DNA of 64,000 nucleotides from Zymobacter palmae. GTDB taxonomy: Bacteria; Pseudomonadota; Gammaproteobacteria; Pseudomonadales; Halomonadaceae. Shown piece by piece: positions 30,517 to 37,836 of this stretch. The notes under the pieces were generated by a model. The model ran no database searches and was not told the DNA's origin. It was given only the letters and a program-made list of their open reading frames with translations. The first letter of the stretch is position 1, and every line of letters starts with the position of its first letter. The DNA is taken from positions 1,302,001-1,366,000 of the forward strand of contig NZ_AP018933.1 of NCBI RefSeq assembly GCF_003610015.1, read 5' to 3'. A program made the position numbers and the translations under genes.

Positions 30517-30717
30517 TTAAACAGGTGGACGTGCCTGCTTCCCGATTTTCCGTTTCTCATATGCAGAGCTAACGGAGCCTTCTTCTGTAACAACGACGTA
30601 AACATCGCATTTAGCGCGAACCAGTTGAGAGACACGGCTTTGGGTGATGCCTATTTGCCGAGCCGTCTCTGTTTGCGTGTGCGCCTTTAAGAAGGTGGTA
30701 AGTGGAATCTCATTCAT
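30517..30717 (-). CDS. Cro-like repressor
   Basis: A 66-residue DNA-binding protein (MNEIPLTTFLKAHTQTETARQIGITQSRVSQLVRAKCDVYVVVTEEGSVSSAYEKRKIGKQARPPV). Helix-turn-helix: QTETARQIGITQSRVSQLV. The C-terminal strand DVYVVVTEEGSVSSAYEKRKIG is the Cro dimer arm. It is divergent from the CI-like gene across a 156-base operator region, the standard lytic side of a temperate switch. Confidence 0.88.
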   Translation of the reverse strand: MNEIPLTTFLKAHTQTETARQIGITQSRVSQLVRAKCDVYVVVTEEGSVSSAYEKRKIGKQARPPV

Positions 30718-30873
30718 ATCTAGCCGCCTAGCGCGAATGTATTGCTAATTATAGTAGCAGTACTCATTTTTTAAAACAATACAAAAACACCTGTAGTGTT
30801 TGTTGTGTATTAGTGGTGCTTCTAAAGTAACGGTCGTAGCCCCTACGATCCCGTCCTATAGTAATGAGCACCC
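30718..30873. promoter_or_regulatory. cro/cI divergent promoter and operator region
   Basis: The region is AT-rich and holds dyad symmetries. The best is AACAC-CTGTA-GTGTT (30785-30799), itself nested in a wider imperfect inverted repeat AATACaaaAACAC...GTGTTtgttGTGTATT. A second short dyad, CGTAGccccTACG, lies at 30833-30846 near the CI start. These are the natural operator candidates; exact promoter boxes are not assigned. Confidence 0.65.
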
Positions 30874-31599
30874 ATGAAAAAGTTTAAGCGAACAGAATTG
30901 ACTCCCGAGCAGCTTACCGAAGCCAAAAGGCTTAAAGAGATATATTCCCAGCGCAAGGCAGAGGCCAAAGCGCGCGGGGACCGCTTGACTCAAGAGGACA
31001 TTGCAGAGGCTTGCGGGTGGACAGGGCAGAGCGCAGTGAGCCAGTACATGAATGGGCGCATTGCTTTGAATTTGGATGCTTTGGTGAAGCTGTCACGGGC
31101 GTTGAGCTTCGACCCTATAGACGTAAGTAAAAGACTGGCGCGGCACATTCCACAGCCAAATCAGCGCAATGTAGAAATTGCAGGCCAGCCTTCGAACACA
31201 TACAGGTATCCAGTAGTCAATTGGGTTGCCGCAGGCAGTTGGGCTGAAGCAGTTGAGCCTTACGAGCCAGGGGGCGCTAGCGAATACATGGAGACTACCT
31301 ATCGTGTTCCTGGCGGTGAGGCTTTCTGGTTAGAGGTTCGTGGTGACTCCATGACGAGCCCTGCCGGGCCGAGTATTCCAGAAGGAGCAATGATCTTAGT
31401 CGTCACGCAGATTGATGCACAGCCGGGAGACTTGGTGGTGGCGAAGCTTGAGGATAGCCAAGAGGCTACGTTCAAAAAGCTGGTAGAAGATGGAGGACAG
31501 CGTTATCTCAAGCCGCTTAATCCTTCCTATCCGCTTATCAAAATTAACGGCAATTGCCGCTTGGTAGGGGTAGTAAAGCAAGCTGTACAAACTTTCTAG
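30874..31599 (+). CDS. CI-like repressor with S24 self-cleavage domain
   Basis: A 241-residue lysogeny repressor. The HTH is at about residues 38-62 (LTQEDIAEACGWTGQSAVSQYMNGR). The S24 peptidase part has the Ala120-Gly121 cleavage bond in NWVAAGSW, Ser159 in EVRGDSM and Lys201 in ATFKKL, so RecA-stimulated self-cleavage and SOS induction are expected. It is divergent from cro. Length is standard for lambda-type repressors. Confidence 0.93.
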   Translation: MKKFKRTELTPEQLTEAKRLKEIYSQRKAEAKARGDRLTQEDIAEACGWTGQSAVSQYMNGRIALNLDALVKLSRALSFDPIDVSKRLARHIPQPNQRNVEIAGQPSNTYRYPVVNWVAAGSWAEAVEPYEPGGASEYMETTYRVPGGEAFWLEVRGDSMTSPAGPSIPEGAMILVVTQIDAQPGDLVVAKLEDSQEATFKKLVEDGGQRYLKPLNPSYPLIKINGNCRLVGVVKQAVQTF

Positions 31600-31814
31600 A
31601 TGACTCTTGTCTTTGAGCGAAGGGGTCTGCGGGCCGATCCTCAGACGTAAAGCATTAAGTTAGCAACAGCACAAGACTTCTCTGCATGCTGAGATATCCT
31701 GTATTCATAGTTGCGCCATCCCTTTTGTACAGGTAGAAATGTCCTAACAACATGCTATGTTTACAATGCGACACAATTTAGAGGAAAAGCCGGAAATATA
31801 GCGGCCTTCAAGCT

Positions 31815-32537
31815 ATGAAAACACTGACACTAAGACTTCAAGGTGCGTCTCCTGAGACTTTGCCGCTTGATAGCCTCTCAAAGTATCTATCGCAAATATC
31901 TACTCTTTATGGGAAAGGAAAATCTATGCACTTAGACTCCATTGGTAAGGGGTCGGCGCTAGTAAATATAATGGTAGATGATAATGACTATAGCTCCGTT
32001 GTCCGAAATATTCAGGACGCACATTATGGTCGAGGCTCGAAAGCACGGCAAGAAGCGTATGAAAGAATATTAAACCAAGTGGATCAAGATGGTTACGATG
32101 CTGAGATTATTTCTGAAGGTGGCAAAATAGTTTCATTTCCTACTCGTCTTAAAGCCTCAAAAGCTTCATTACTGACGCAAATAATGCAGACATCGATGAA
32201 AGGGAGACTTTATTCAATAGGTGGTAAAGATGAAACAATACCTGTGCGTTTAGAAAGTGCGACAGGGGGAATAATTTTTTGCCAAGCAACCCAAGAATTG
32301 GCAATGAATTTGGGGAAAGATTTGTTCTCTTATATCCACGTTCATGGCAAGGGTGAGTGGATTGAGAGCAAAAAAGGTGGTTGGCGTCTCAAGATGCTCA
32401 CGATTGAGTCGTATGAAGTCATTGATAATGTATCGCCTAAGCGGGCTCTTGACAGGCTTAAAAAACTAGGTGGAATCAAAAAGAGTCTCGGTAAAAATAT
32501 TCACAAAGAAATTTTGGATGGTAGGGCAACAGAATGA
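31815..32537 (+). CDS. Unknown 240-aa partner of the PIN nuclease
   Basis: A protein of 240 residues (MKTLTLRLQGASPETLPLDSLSKYLSQISTLYGKGKSMHLDSIGKGSALVNIMVDDNDYSSVVRNIQDAHYGRGSKARQEAYERILNQVDQDGYDAEIISEGGKIVSF). It shows no membrane segment and no HTH or ribbon-helix-helix typical of VapB. A C-terminal basic region ends KRALDRLKKLGGIKKSLGKNIHKEIL. The stop overlaps the start of the PIN gene (ATGA), so the pair is co-translated. It may be a large antitoxin, a sensor or an RNA-binding partner. The gene is AT-rich and lies behind the CI repressor, where lysogeny-expressed cargo is common. Confidence 0.8.
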   Translation: MKTLTLRLQGASPETLPLDSLSKYLSQISTLYGKGKSMHLDSIGKGSALVNIMVDDNDYSSVVRNIQDAHYGRGSKARQEAYERILNQVDQDGYDAEIISEGGKIVSFPTRLKASKASLLTQIMQTSMKGRLYSIGGKDETIPVRLESATGGIIFCQATQELAMNLGKDLFSYIHVHGKGEWIESKKGGWRLKMLTIESYEVIDNVSPKRALDRLKKLGGIKKSLGKNIHKEILDGRATE

Positions 32538-33100
32538 AGATTGTTATTGATACTAATATATTGATACAAGTACTTGATGCAAGTACTGCTGGGAATAATT
32601 TATTTTGCCCTCGGACTGGATCAATAGTTGAAAACCCCGTTGCGCGTACAGAAGCTCTGATAGATCTCTTTGAAAAAAGAAAAGATTCTATTTTAATACC
32701 ATCGCCATCATTCGCCGAGACTTTGGTACATATAGAGCCTGCTCTACATGAGGCTTATCATAATGAAATTAATGGAGTTAGCTGTTTTGAAATAGTAAGT
32801 TTTGATGCCATATGTGCAATAGAATGCGCTAGAATGATATCTGCGAAAGAGTTGGCGCAAATGGAGAAGGGGCAGGAAAGCAAAAAAGTAAGTTTCGACA
32901 GGCAAATTATTGCTATATGTAAAGCGTACAATGCAGATGAGCTTTGGACTCATGATAAGCAAATGTTTAGAAAAGCAGATACTATTGGAATAGTTGTGAA
33001 ATCTCTTTCAGATATAAGCCCATCAATGACTCAAATGGAATTAACATCAGATGAGCTCGAGACAGCTAAAATAATTCCAATAAGCAAACCTTCAAAATAG
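32534..33100 (+). CDS. PIN-domain ribonuclease (VapC-like)
   Basis: A 188-residue protein with the four acidic residues of a PIN active site: Asp6 (IVIDTN), Glu62 (SFAETL), Asp122 (SFDRQIIAIC) and Asp141 (LWTHDKQM). It is longer than classical VapC (about 130-140 residues) because of an insertion after strand 1 (GNNLFCPRTGSIVENPVARTEALIDLF) and a C-terminal tail. It is expected to cleave RNA. The coupled upstream gene replaces the usual small VapB. Likely toxin or abortive-infection effector; target unknown. Confidence 0.85.
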   Translation: MKIVIDTNILIQVLDASTAGNNLFCPRTGSIVENPVARTEALIDLFEKRKDSILIPSPSFAETLVHIEPALHEAYHNEINGVSCFEIVSFDAICAIECARMISAKELAQMEKGQESKKVSFDRQIIAICKAYNADELWTHDKQMFRKADTIGIVVKSLSDISPSMTQMELTSDELETAKIIPISKPSK

Positions 33101-33462
33101 ATATGCTATAAAAGATGTTTTTAATAAAGTTATGTGTGGTCTGTAGTCTGGGGCTTTGTATCTGTTTGTAGATTATAAATTTTAATGCCACATTTTATAT
33201 ATTTAGGCGCAAGACCTTTAGACAGCTAATTTTTATCACTAATGGAAATGTCTGTATACCCGTGCGAATGTTTAGGAAAGGCTGCTAAATTAAGAAAGCG
33301 GATCGCTCTGCATGGAGCGGTTTGTTCTTTGAGCTAGCCCAATATATTGCCGCTGGCGTAGATTCTATCGCACAGATAAGCCTCGTCAATGCACGGTTTT
33401 TTTTGCGTCTGCACTAAAGCCTTTTACCTCCTGATACAATGGCCCAATCAAAAGGAGGGAGT
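33101..33462. other. Gene-free region
   Basis: About 360 AT-rich bases without a supported gene. It holds a weak hairpin CGCTC-TGCAT-GGAGCG near 33305-33322. It also has a run TTTTTTTTGCGTCTGCA at about 33398, similar to the sequence in front of the c4 RNA at 43545, which suggests a shared promoter or leader element. Confidence 0.4.
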
Positions 33463-33945
33463 ATGAAACGACTGATTGTAGGTGCTGCGCTGCTGGCGCT
33501 GGCGGACGGGGCTAGTGCTCATCAATGGGTAGTCATGAGCGATGATGAAGCTGAACATATCAATGACTCCACACCTGATTTTCCTATACGCCTCTCTATG
33601 TGGACTGGGCCAAAATCTGGATATCATGTGAGCATTCGATATCCATCACCATATTGCTATAGCGGAAGAGTAATTGAAGACGATAAACAGGTTGTTTCAC
33701 TAAACGGTGCTTCATACAGCGCGATAAAGGCTTGTGCTGGCAGCGAGGAAGATCTGGAGTTTAACTACTTTACTAGCGATAAAGGGGACAGCGATGTATC
33801 CCGCGTACTGGAAGAGATAAAGACCGACAAGCCTATAGTTGTTAAGCTGCGCCCTGCGGCACGACCGATCGTTTTCATGAACCCTAATGGCAAGTGGGTA
33901 TCTGAGACCGTCAAGGTACCTCCCTATGATATGGGAGGCATGTAA
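33463..33945 (+). CDS. Exported moron protein, unknown function
   Basis: A 160-residue protein from the ATG at 33463, preceded by AAAAGGAGGGAG. The signal peptide is MKRLIVGAALLALADGASAHQ with cleavage after ASA. The mature domain (WVVMSDDEAEHINDSTPDFPIRLSMWTGPKSGYHVSIRYPSPYCYSGRVIEDDKQVVSLNGASYSAIKACAG) is beta-rich with two Cys that could form a disulphide. It is coupled to the zinc-ribbon membrane protein that follows. Periplasmic location suggests an envelope role in lysogens. Confidence 0.8.
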   Translation: MKRLIVGAALLALADGASAHQWVVMSDDEAEHINDSTPDFPIRLSMWTGPKSGYHVSIRYPSPYCYSGRVIEDDKQVVSLNGASYSAIKACAGSEEDLEFNYFTSDKGDSDVSRVLEEIKTDKPIVVKLRPAARPIVFMNPNGKWVSETVKVPPYDMGGM

Positions 33946-34446
33946 TTGGCCCTGATTAAATGCAGAGAATGCCAAGGAACGCTGAGTAGTGAGGCATTCT
34001 CGTGTCCTCATTGTGGGGCTCCTAGGGTTCGGCAATCCATAGCAGCTGCTCCAAAAAAGAAGACCCCATGGATAGTGAAAGCCTTACTGTTTTTTGTAGG
34101 GGCCGTTTGGTTAATTAACTGGCTTGACGATCATCCCAAAGTGCCTGCACCGCCGCCGACTCCTGAGCAGAGATGCAACGATAAAGAGTCTGCGTTTCGT
34201 ATGGCCAACCAGTTTGCACAGAGAGAGCTGATCTCGCCAACGACCGCACAGTTTCCATCGTACTCCGATAGCGACGTAATGGTGCGTAGCAGGGGGCAGT
34301 GCAAGCATGCAGTAATTTCATACGTAGACGCACAGAACAAATACGGCGCTGTAGTCAGGTACAAAATGTACGTTGAGCTGCACAATGAGATTGGGACAAC
34401 CTCGTGGTGGCTTGATGATATCCGCATACGAGACCCGAGCCAGTAA
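33946..34446 (+). CDS. Zinc-ribbon protein with one membrane segment
   Basis: A 166-residue protein from a TTG directly behind the previous stop, with GGGAGG upstream. The N-terminal zinc ribbon MALIKCRECQGTLSSEAFSCPHCGAP (two CxxC pairs) is followed by a basic linker, one membrane segment (PWIVKALLFFVGAVWLINWL), a Pro-rich spacer (PAPPPTPEQ) and a C-terminal domain (RMANQFAQRELISPTTAQFPSYSDSDVMVRSRGQCKHAVISYVDAQNKYGAVVRYKMYVEL). That last domain resembles small stress-related periplasmic domains. A terminator follows. Confidence 0.8.
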   Translation: MALIKCRECQGTLSSEAFSCPHCGAPRVRQSIAAAPKKKTPWIVKALLFFVGAVWLINWLDDHPKVPAPPPTPEQRCNDKESAFRMANQFAQRELISPTTAQFPSYSDSDVMVRSRGQCKHAVISYVDAQNKYGAVVRYKMYVELHNEIGTTSWWLDDIRIRDPSQ

Positions 34447-34470
34447 GCGCATTCTCAAGCCATCAGCTCT

Positions 34471-34497
34471 AAGCCCAGCCAAGCGCTGGGCTTTTTT
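34471..34497 (+). terminator. Terminator after the exported/zinc-ribbon pair
   Basis: The stem AAGCCCAGC/GCTGGGCTT runs into TTTTTT on the plus strand. Confidence 0.85.
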
Positions 34498-34567
34498 GTG
34501 CCTCCCCTACAGCTCCATGCCTTGGTTCGCGATTTTATTAGTTGTTGTGATAAAAATATTAGCAGGG

Positions 34568-34699
34568 ATGTTGAATAAAATGATTAGCAGTGCTAATTTT
34601 ATATTGCCGTTTGAGGGAGTCACCCATCGGCAGCTCTTTAAAAATGGATTACCACGTTATCCCGTAGGCTTTGAGAGAGTGAGGGGCTGGCGTGAATGA
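34568..34699 (+). CDS. Small hypothetical protein (43 aa)
   Basis: A short frame (MLNKMISSANFILPFEGVTHRQLFKNGLPRYPVGFERVRGWRE) whose stop overlaps the start of the next small frame as ATGA. AGCAGGG lies directly before the ATG. A later ATG at 34580 is possible. The tight coupling with the next frame is the main support; no family is recognised. Confidence 0.4.
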   Translation: MLNKMISSANFILPFEGVTHRQLFKNGLPRYPVGFERVRGWRE

Positions 34700-34839
34700 A
34701 TACCCCAGCCGCGGGTGGGGAAGGTAACAGCGGCAGCGCCTTCGATGAGGGCGCATTCGGATTGGTCTTGAAGGGTGCTGTGAGAGGTGTCGCTGATGGG
34801 CCAATCGCGAATGGATGGAAGTCAGTGATGTTTGAGTGA
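34696..34839 (+). CDS. Small hypothetical protein (47 aa)
   Basis: The frame reads MNTPAAGGEGNSGSAFDEGAFGLVLKGAVRGVADGPIANGWKSVMFE: Gly/Ala-rich, with one amphipathic segment. It overlaps the previous small frame by four bases and converges on the SLATT-like gene by 18 bases. The gene pair could be an early leader pair of the plus-strand recombination operon. Low certainty. Confidence 0.4.
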   Translation: MNTPAAGGEGNSGSAFDEGAFGLVLKGAVRGVADGPIANGWKSVMFE

Positions 34840-35313
34840 TACGCCTGCAAAAGAAGCAGTAAGGCGCTCTAAGAGGCTGAACTTCATCTTTTGGGGCTTA
34901 TCGTAAAGTTTTTGATGAGCGCAGTGCTGAGCAAGAACGAGTGCGCGATGCGAGACTTGAGGCTCATTGACCTCTGCTGCAAAGTGCTTTTCTTCTACAG
35001 CATCATAAGCAGCGCGATCATCAGCAAGGCCTATCTCGTTGACAAGGCGAGAGTAGATCAGACGGCATTCTCGATGCCTAGCAGCTTTTTCTGAGAATTT
35101 GCAGGCAGCTTGAATGGCGCTGATTGCCGCAATAGAGAGGCCCACGAGAAAAGTGTGTTCGGTTTTGGCTATCACAGATGAGCCAAGCAAAAACTGAAGA
35201 CATATCAGAGTTGTGTTGATTCTTCGGCAGAGAATTTCGCCTATATCCTGCGCGTAATATGTCGTATTGATTTCGACCTCAAGGTCGGTGATCGCGTGTT
35301 CTTCTTGGCTCAT
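34822..35313 (-). CDS. SLATT-like two-TM membrane protein
   Basis: A 163-residue protein with two adjacent membrane segments (about residues 33-49 NTTLICLQFLLGSSVIA and 53-72 HTFLVGLSIAAISAIQAACKF). A cytoplasmic helix KAARHRECRLIYSRLVNEIGLADDRAAYDAV follows. This layout, with KAARHRExxxxYxxLxxEI straight after TM2, recalls SLATT domains, which are membrane effectors in bacterial conflict systems. AAGGAAA precedes the ATG. It runs against the recombination operon and is preceded by a 36-residue basic gene. Candidate superinfection exclusion or abortive-infection protein; family call is by pattern. Confidence 0.7.
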   Translation of the reverse strand: MSQEEHAITDLEVEINTTYYAQDIGEILCRRINTTLICLQFLLGSSVIAKTEHTFLVGLSIAAISAIQAACKFSEKAARHRECRLIYSRLVNEIGLADDRAAYDAVEEKHFAAEVNEPQVSHRALVLAQHCAHQKLYDKPQKMKFSLLERLTASFAGVSLKHH

Positions 35314-35321
35314 ATCTTTCC

Positions 35322-35432
35322 TTACTTTTTGGGTGGCGGCTGTGTCTTAGCAGCTACCGCACGAGGTGGCTTGCTGTCATGAACCCGAATTGTGCCAGTG
35401 TCAGACGAAGTCGACTTTTTCTTATCGCTCAC
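35322..35432 (-). CDS. Small basic protein upstream of the SLATT-like gene
   Basis: A 36-residue frame from a GTG at 35432 (VSDKKKSTSSDTGTIRVHDSKPPRAVAAKTQPPPKK) with AAGGAA seven bases upstream. It ends eight bases before the SLATT-like start, so both are likely one transcript. It is disordered and basic, with TIRVHDSKPP as a possible strand. It could be a regulator or immunity peptide of the membrane protein. Too short for family recognition. Confidence 0.45.
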   Translation of the reverse strand: MSDKKKSTSSDTGTIRVHDSKPPRAVAAKTQPPPKK

Positions 35433-35636
35433 AAGGCGATTCCTTTTTTGCTGGGTGGGGTGTGGGAGCTGCCATTCTAGCAAAAGCGCGTCACCTGCGT
35501 AGTGGTGAGGCCGCCGGGGCTGTCCGGCTCGCGCCAGCTGCGATAGTGGGACCAACGCCTTGCCTCGGCTGAGAATAGAGGCACCTAATTCCCTGCTTGC
35601 GCCCTCCATGTGAGGGCTTTTTTGTTGGAGAAATAG

Positions 35637-35882
35637 ATGAAAGCACTGATCTTCTGGGAAGACGTACCGGCCACGGCTGATATGTATGTTGTGGACGCTG
35701 CGCCGGATGACGTCGACGTATTGAAGGCGGCAAACGCTAAGTACTTCGGCATTGACGATAACGATACTTGTCTGGACTACGTTGCTCACGCACTGGCAAC
35801 ACGCTGGAAGGGCTGCAAGGTCGACGGGCCTGTCATGGGGCCAATTGATCTGGTCGTGCAATGTGGCGTGATGAGCGCCTGA
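35637..35882 (+). CDS. Hypothetical phage protein (81 aa)
   Basis: The sequence is MKALIFWEDVPATADMYVVDAAPDDVDVLKAANAKYFGIDDNDTCLDYVAHALATRWKGCKVDGPVMGPIDLVVQCGVMSA. It is small, acidic and soluble. First gene of the plus-strand early operon; a terminator-shaped hairpin follows. Similar small acidic proteins are common before phage recombination genes, but no function is assigned. Confidence 0.7.
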   Translation: MKALIFWEDVPATADMYVVDAAPDDVDVLKAANAKYFGIDDNDTCLDYVAHALATRWKGCKVDGPVMGPIDLVVQCGVMSA

Positions 35883-35901
35883 GCCAAGCGAAGCAACTAC
35901 C

Positions 35902-35922
35902 ACCGCCATCTGGCGGTTTTTT
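35902..35922 (+). terminator. Terminator
   Basis: The stem ACCGCCA/TGGCGGT with a two-base loop is followed by TTTTTT on the plus strand, between two small early genes. Confidence 0.8.
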
Positions 35923-35938
35923 ATGTCTGGAGGAAGCC

Positions 35939-36130
35939 GTGGAGATAGACAGAAACACGCGGGTGGTTGATCTACCGTCACTTATTCCTAGCGGCAAGGT
36001 GCTCAAGTGGCGCCGCCCGGGCATGCCATCAAACGCACTCAACGACATCAACTTTAGGAAAGCTTGCCAGCTGCGTGGCTACTACGAGAAGGCATGGGCA
36101 CTGCCAGCTATTCGGATAGGGAGCAGATGA
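35939..36130 (+). CDS. Hypothetical phage protein (63 aa)
   Basis: The frame starts at a GTG with GGAGGA six bases upstream (VEIDRNTRVVDLPSLIPSGKVLKWRRPGMPSNALNDINFRKACQLRGYYEKAWALPAIRIGSR). It is basic and soluble, and is followed one base later by the next gene. No family recognised. Confidence 0.65.
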   Translation: MEIDRNTRVVDLPSLIPSGKVLKWRRPGMPSNALNDINFRKACQLRGYYEKAWALPAIRIGSR

Positions 36131-36131
36131 G

Positions 36132-36503
36132 ATGAACGTCGCACGATCATACGAAGCCTACCACGACCTACAACGCGGGCGCTTCGAGCTAAACGAACGG
36201 GCCCTAGCGCGTCAGGGTGAAGCAATCGACCGCGAGATAGACCGCACACAGCATATCGCTGACTTCGAGCGGATCAGTGATGTGGAGTCTTGCCAGAAAC
36301 GTATCGCTAGCGCACTGGATGACAACTCTGATCCTTCATTGCTGTTCCCGCTACTGGCGGAGCTTCGCATCAGTCAGCTGGAGATCGACGTAGGTCGGCC
36401 ACAGCAGGGGATGGCACGGCGCGCACGGGTGCTAAAGCTGCTCGATCAGCACATATATGACGCTATCTGCGAGGACGCACAGCGGGAGCTGGGCATTCTG
36501 TGA
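36132..36503 (+). CDS. Hypothetical helical phage protein (123 aa)
   Basis: The sequence (MNVARSYEAYHDLQRGRFELNERALARQGEAIDREIDRTQHIADFERISDVESCQKRIASALDDNSDPSLLFPLLAELRISQLEIDVGRPQQGMARRARVLKLLDQHI) is almost entirely helical and charged. It is coupled to the genes on both sides in the plus-strand early operon. No function assigned. Confidence 0.7.
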   Translation: MNVARSYEAYHDLQRGRFELNERALARQGEAIDREIDRTQHIADFERISDVESCQKRIASALDDNSDPSLLFPLLAELRISQLEIDVGRPQQGMARRARVLKLLDQHIYDAICEDAQRELGIL

Positions 36504-36571
36504 GTTGGATGTTTTGGATCGCATGGCTGATAGCCGTGCTGGTGGTTCTTTTCTGTATTAGGGGGATGTGA
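36500..36571 (+). CDS. Small single-TM protein (23 aa)
   Basis: A GTG overlapping the previous stop (GTGA) opens VSWMFWIAWLIAVLVVLFCIRGM, essentially one membrane helix, and its stop overlaps the next ATG (TGATG). The perfect coupling on both sides argues that it is translated. Confidence 0.45.
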   Translation: MSWMFWIAWLIAVLVVLFCIRGM

Positions 36572-36840
36572 TGAGTGAAGCGCGATTTACCACTGGGGTA
36601 TGGAGTTACTGTGCGGTGATGGGAGAGGTCACCGATAGCGAGAACGAGGTCATTGCCACTCTGCATGACAGCTTTCTTCCCAATGTGCCCGAAGAGCAGC
36701 GTGCCAATGGCTATCTGATTGCTGTTGCTCCGGCCATGTACGTCATGTTGGAGACCATCGCCTGCGTCATGACTCAGCTGGGCCACTCAGTAGAAGCCAT
36801 TGATGAGCTGTTGACGATGGCGCGAAGTGAAGACGTATGA
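36571..36840 (+). CDS. Hypothetical phage protein (89 aa)
   Basis: The sequence is MSEARFTTGVWSYCAVMGEVTDSENEVIATLHDSFLPNVPEEQRANGYLIAVAPAMYVMLETIACVMTQLGHSVEAIDELLTMARSEDV. A beta N-terminus and helical C-terminus (APAMYVMLETIACVM...IDELLTMA) recall small phage proteins of recombination operons sometimes annotated only as hypothetical. Coupled at both ends by ATGA-type overlaps. Confidence 0.7.
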   Translation: MSEARFTTGVWSYCAVMGEVTDSENEVIATLHDSFLPNVPEEQRANGYLIAVAPAMYVMLETIACVMTQLGHSVEAIDELLTMARSEDV

Positions 36841-36992
36841 CATGGCCGCAGATCGTGATCGCTGTTTGGCTACCGCTGTTGATAGCGATCCTGATGTTCA
36901 ATTCAGGCGCACATGCTGGAGCGCGTCGGCAGCGGGAAGAAGAGGCGCGCCGCAAGCGGCGAGAAGCAGCAGGGGAAGAAGAACAGAAATGA
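36837..36992 (+). CDS. Small membrane protein with charged tail (51 aa)
   Basis: The frame is MTWPQIVIAVWLPLLIAILMFNSGAHAGARRQREEEARRKRREAAGEEEQK. One membrane helix is followed by a highly charged Arg/Glu tail. It starts inside the stop region of the preceding gene (ATGA). Such a TM plus charged coil is seen in many phage early operons; function unknown. Confidence 0.55.
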   Translation: MTWPQIVIAVWLPLLIAILMFNSGAHAGARRQREEEARRKRREAAGEEEQK

Positions 36993-37059
36993 GATGGCGG
37001 CTATTTGCGGTAGCCGCCTGATATCGCGTTGGAATACGAAATCATAGAGAGGATACATC

Positions 37060-37836
37060 ATGGCGAATGAAGTGCAACAGGTGGAGCAGCAGGGCATACA
37101 GCAGATGCCTGCCAATCAAGCGCAGTCGATCATGCCGATCATTGAAAAGATGGCCAGCATGCCGGAGCTTCCGATCGACAAGCTGGAACGCATGCTGGAT
37201 ATGCATGAACGGATTATGAACCGCGCTGCACAGGAGCAGTTCAATAGCGCGATGGCCGAGATGCAGGCCGAGATACCCGCCATTGCAGAGCGTGGTCAAG
37301 GGCACAACATGAAGTACGCTACTTTCGAGGACATTAACGATACGGTCAAGCCGATTATGAAGCAGCATGGGTTCGGGCTGACTTTTCGTGTTCGGAACCT
37401 GCAAGGGGCAGTCGAGATTACGGGCGTGCTGATGCATACCGCAGGGCATCGCGAAGAAACCAGTGTGATGCTGCCGCTGGACACGACCGGCAGCAAGAAC
37501 GCGGTGCAGGCGGTTGGATCGTCAGTGTCCTACGGTAAGCGCTATGTCATGTGTGCCATGCTCAACATTGCCACCCGAGGCGAGGATGACAACGGTGCGT
37601 CAGCCGCACGTAAGCCTACGGTAACGGCGATGCAGGCCGGCCAGATCGGTCGAATACTGGCGCAGTGCAGCGAGCACACGAATGAATGGTTCGACAGCAC
37701 TTGGGGCGATCCGGCCAATGTTTACAAGGATGCGTTTGATCGCCTGATGGCGAACCTAAACGCCGCACGGGAGAAAGCAAAGGCCAACGCCAACGCTGAC
37801 AAGGCTGTGCAGGAGGCTGACCATGCAGATAGTTGA
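37060..37836 (+). CDS. erf: ERF-family single-strand annealing protein
   Basis: A 258-residue recombinase. The ERF core is visible at about residues 55-165: NRAAQEQFNSAMAEMQAEIPAIAERGQGHNMKYATFEDINDTVKPIMKQHGFGLTFRV, and GSKNAVQAVGSSVSYGKRYVMCAMLNIATRGEDDNG, which is the family hallmark. The C-terminal tail is low complexity and basic-acidic. It anneals complementary single strands made by the exonuclease encoded next, with which it overlaps by 14 bases. This is a Red-like recombination system. Confidence 0.93.
   Translation: MANEVQQVEQQGIQQMPANQAQSIMPIIEKMASMPELPIDKLERMLDMHERIMNRAAQEQFNSAMAEMQAEIPAIAERGQGHNMKYATFEDINDTVKPIMKQHGFGLTFRVRNLQGAVEITGVLMHTAGHREETSVMLPLDTTGSKNAVQAVGSSVSYGKRYVMCAMLNIATRGEDDNGASAARKPTVTAMQAGQIGRILAQCSEHTNEWFDSTWGDPANVYKDAFDRLMANLNAAREKAKANANADKAVQEADHADS

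Noticed and set aside
30517-30717. CII-like activator
   Set aside because: The HTH followed by the Cro-type beta arm and divergence from cI fit Cro better.
35322-35981. 219-codon minus-strand frame upstream of the SLATT-like gene
   Set aside because: Only the last 36 codons have a start and ribosome site; the rest is antisense to small plus-strand genes.
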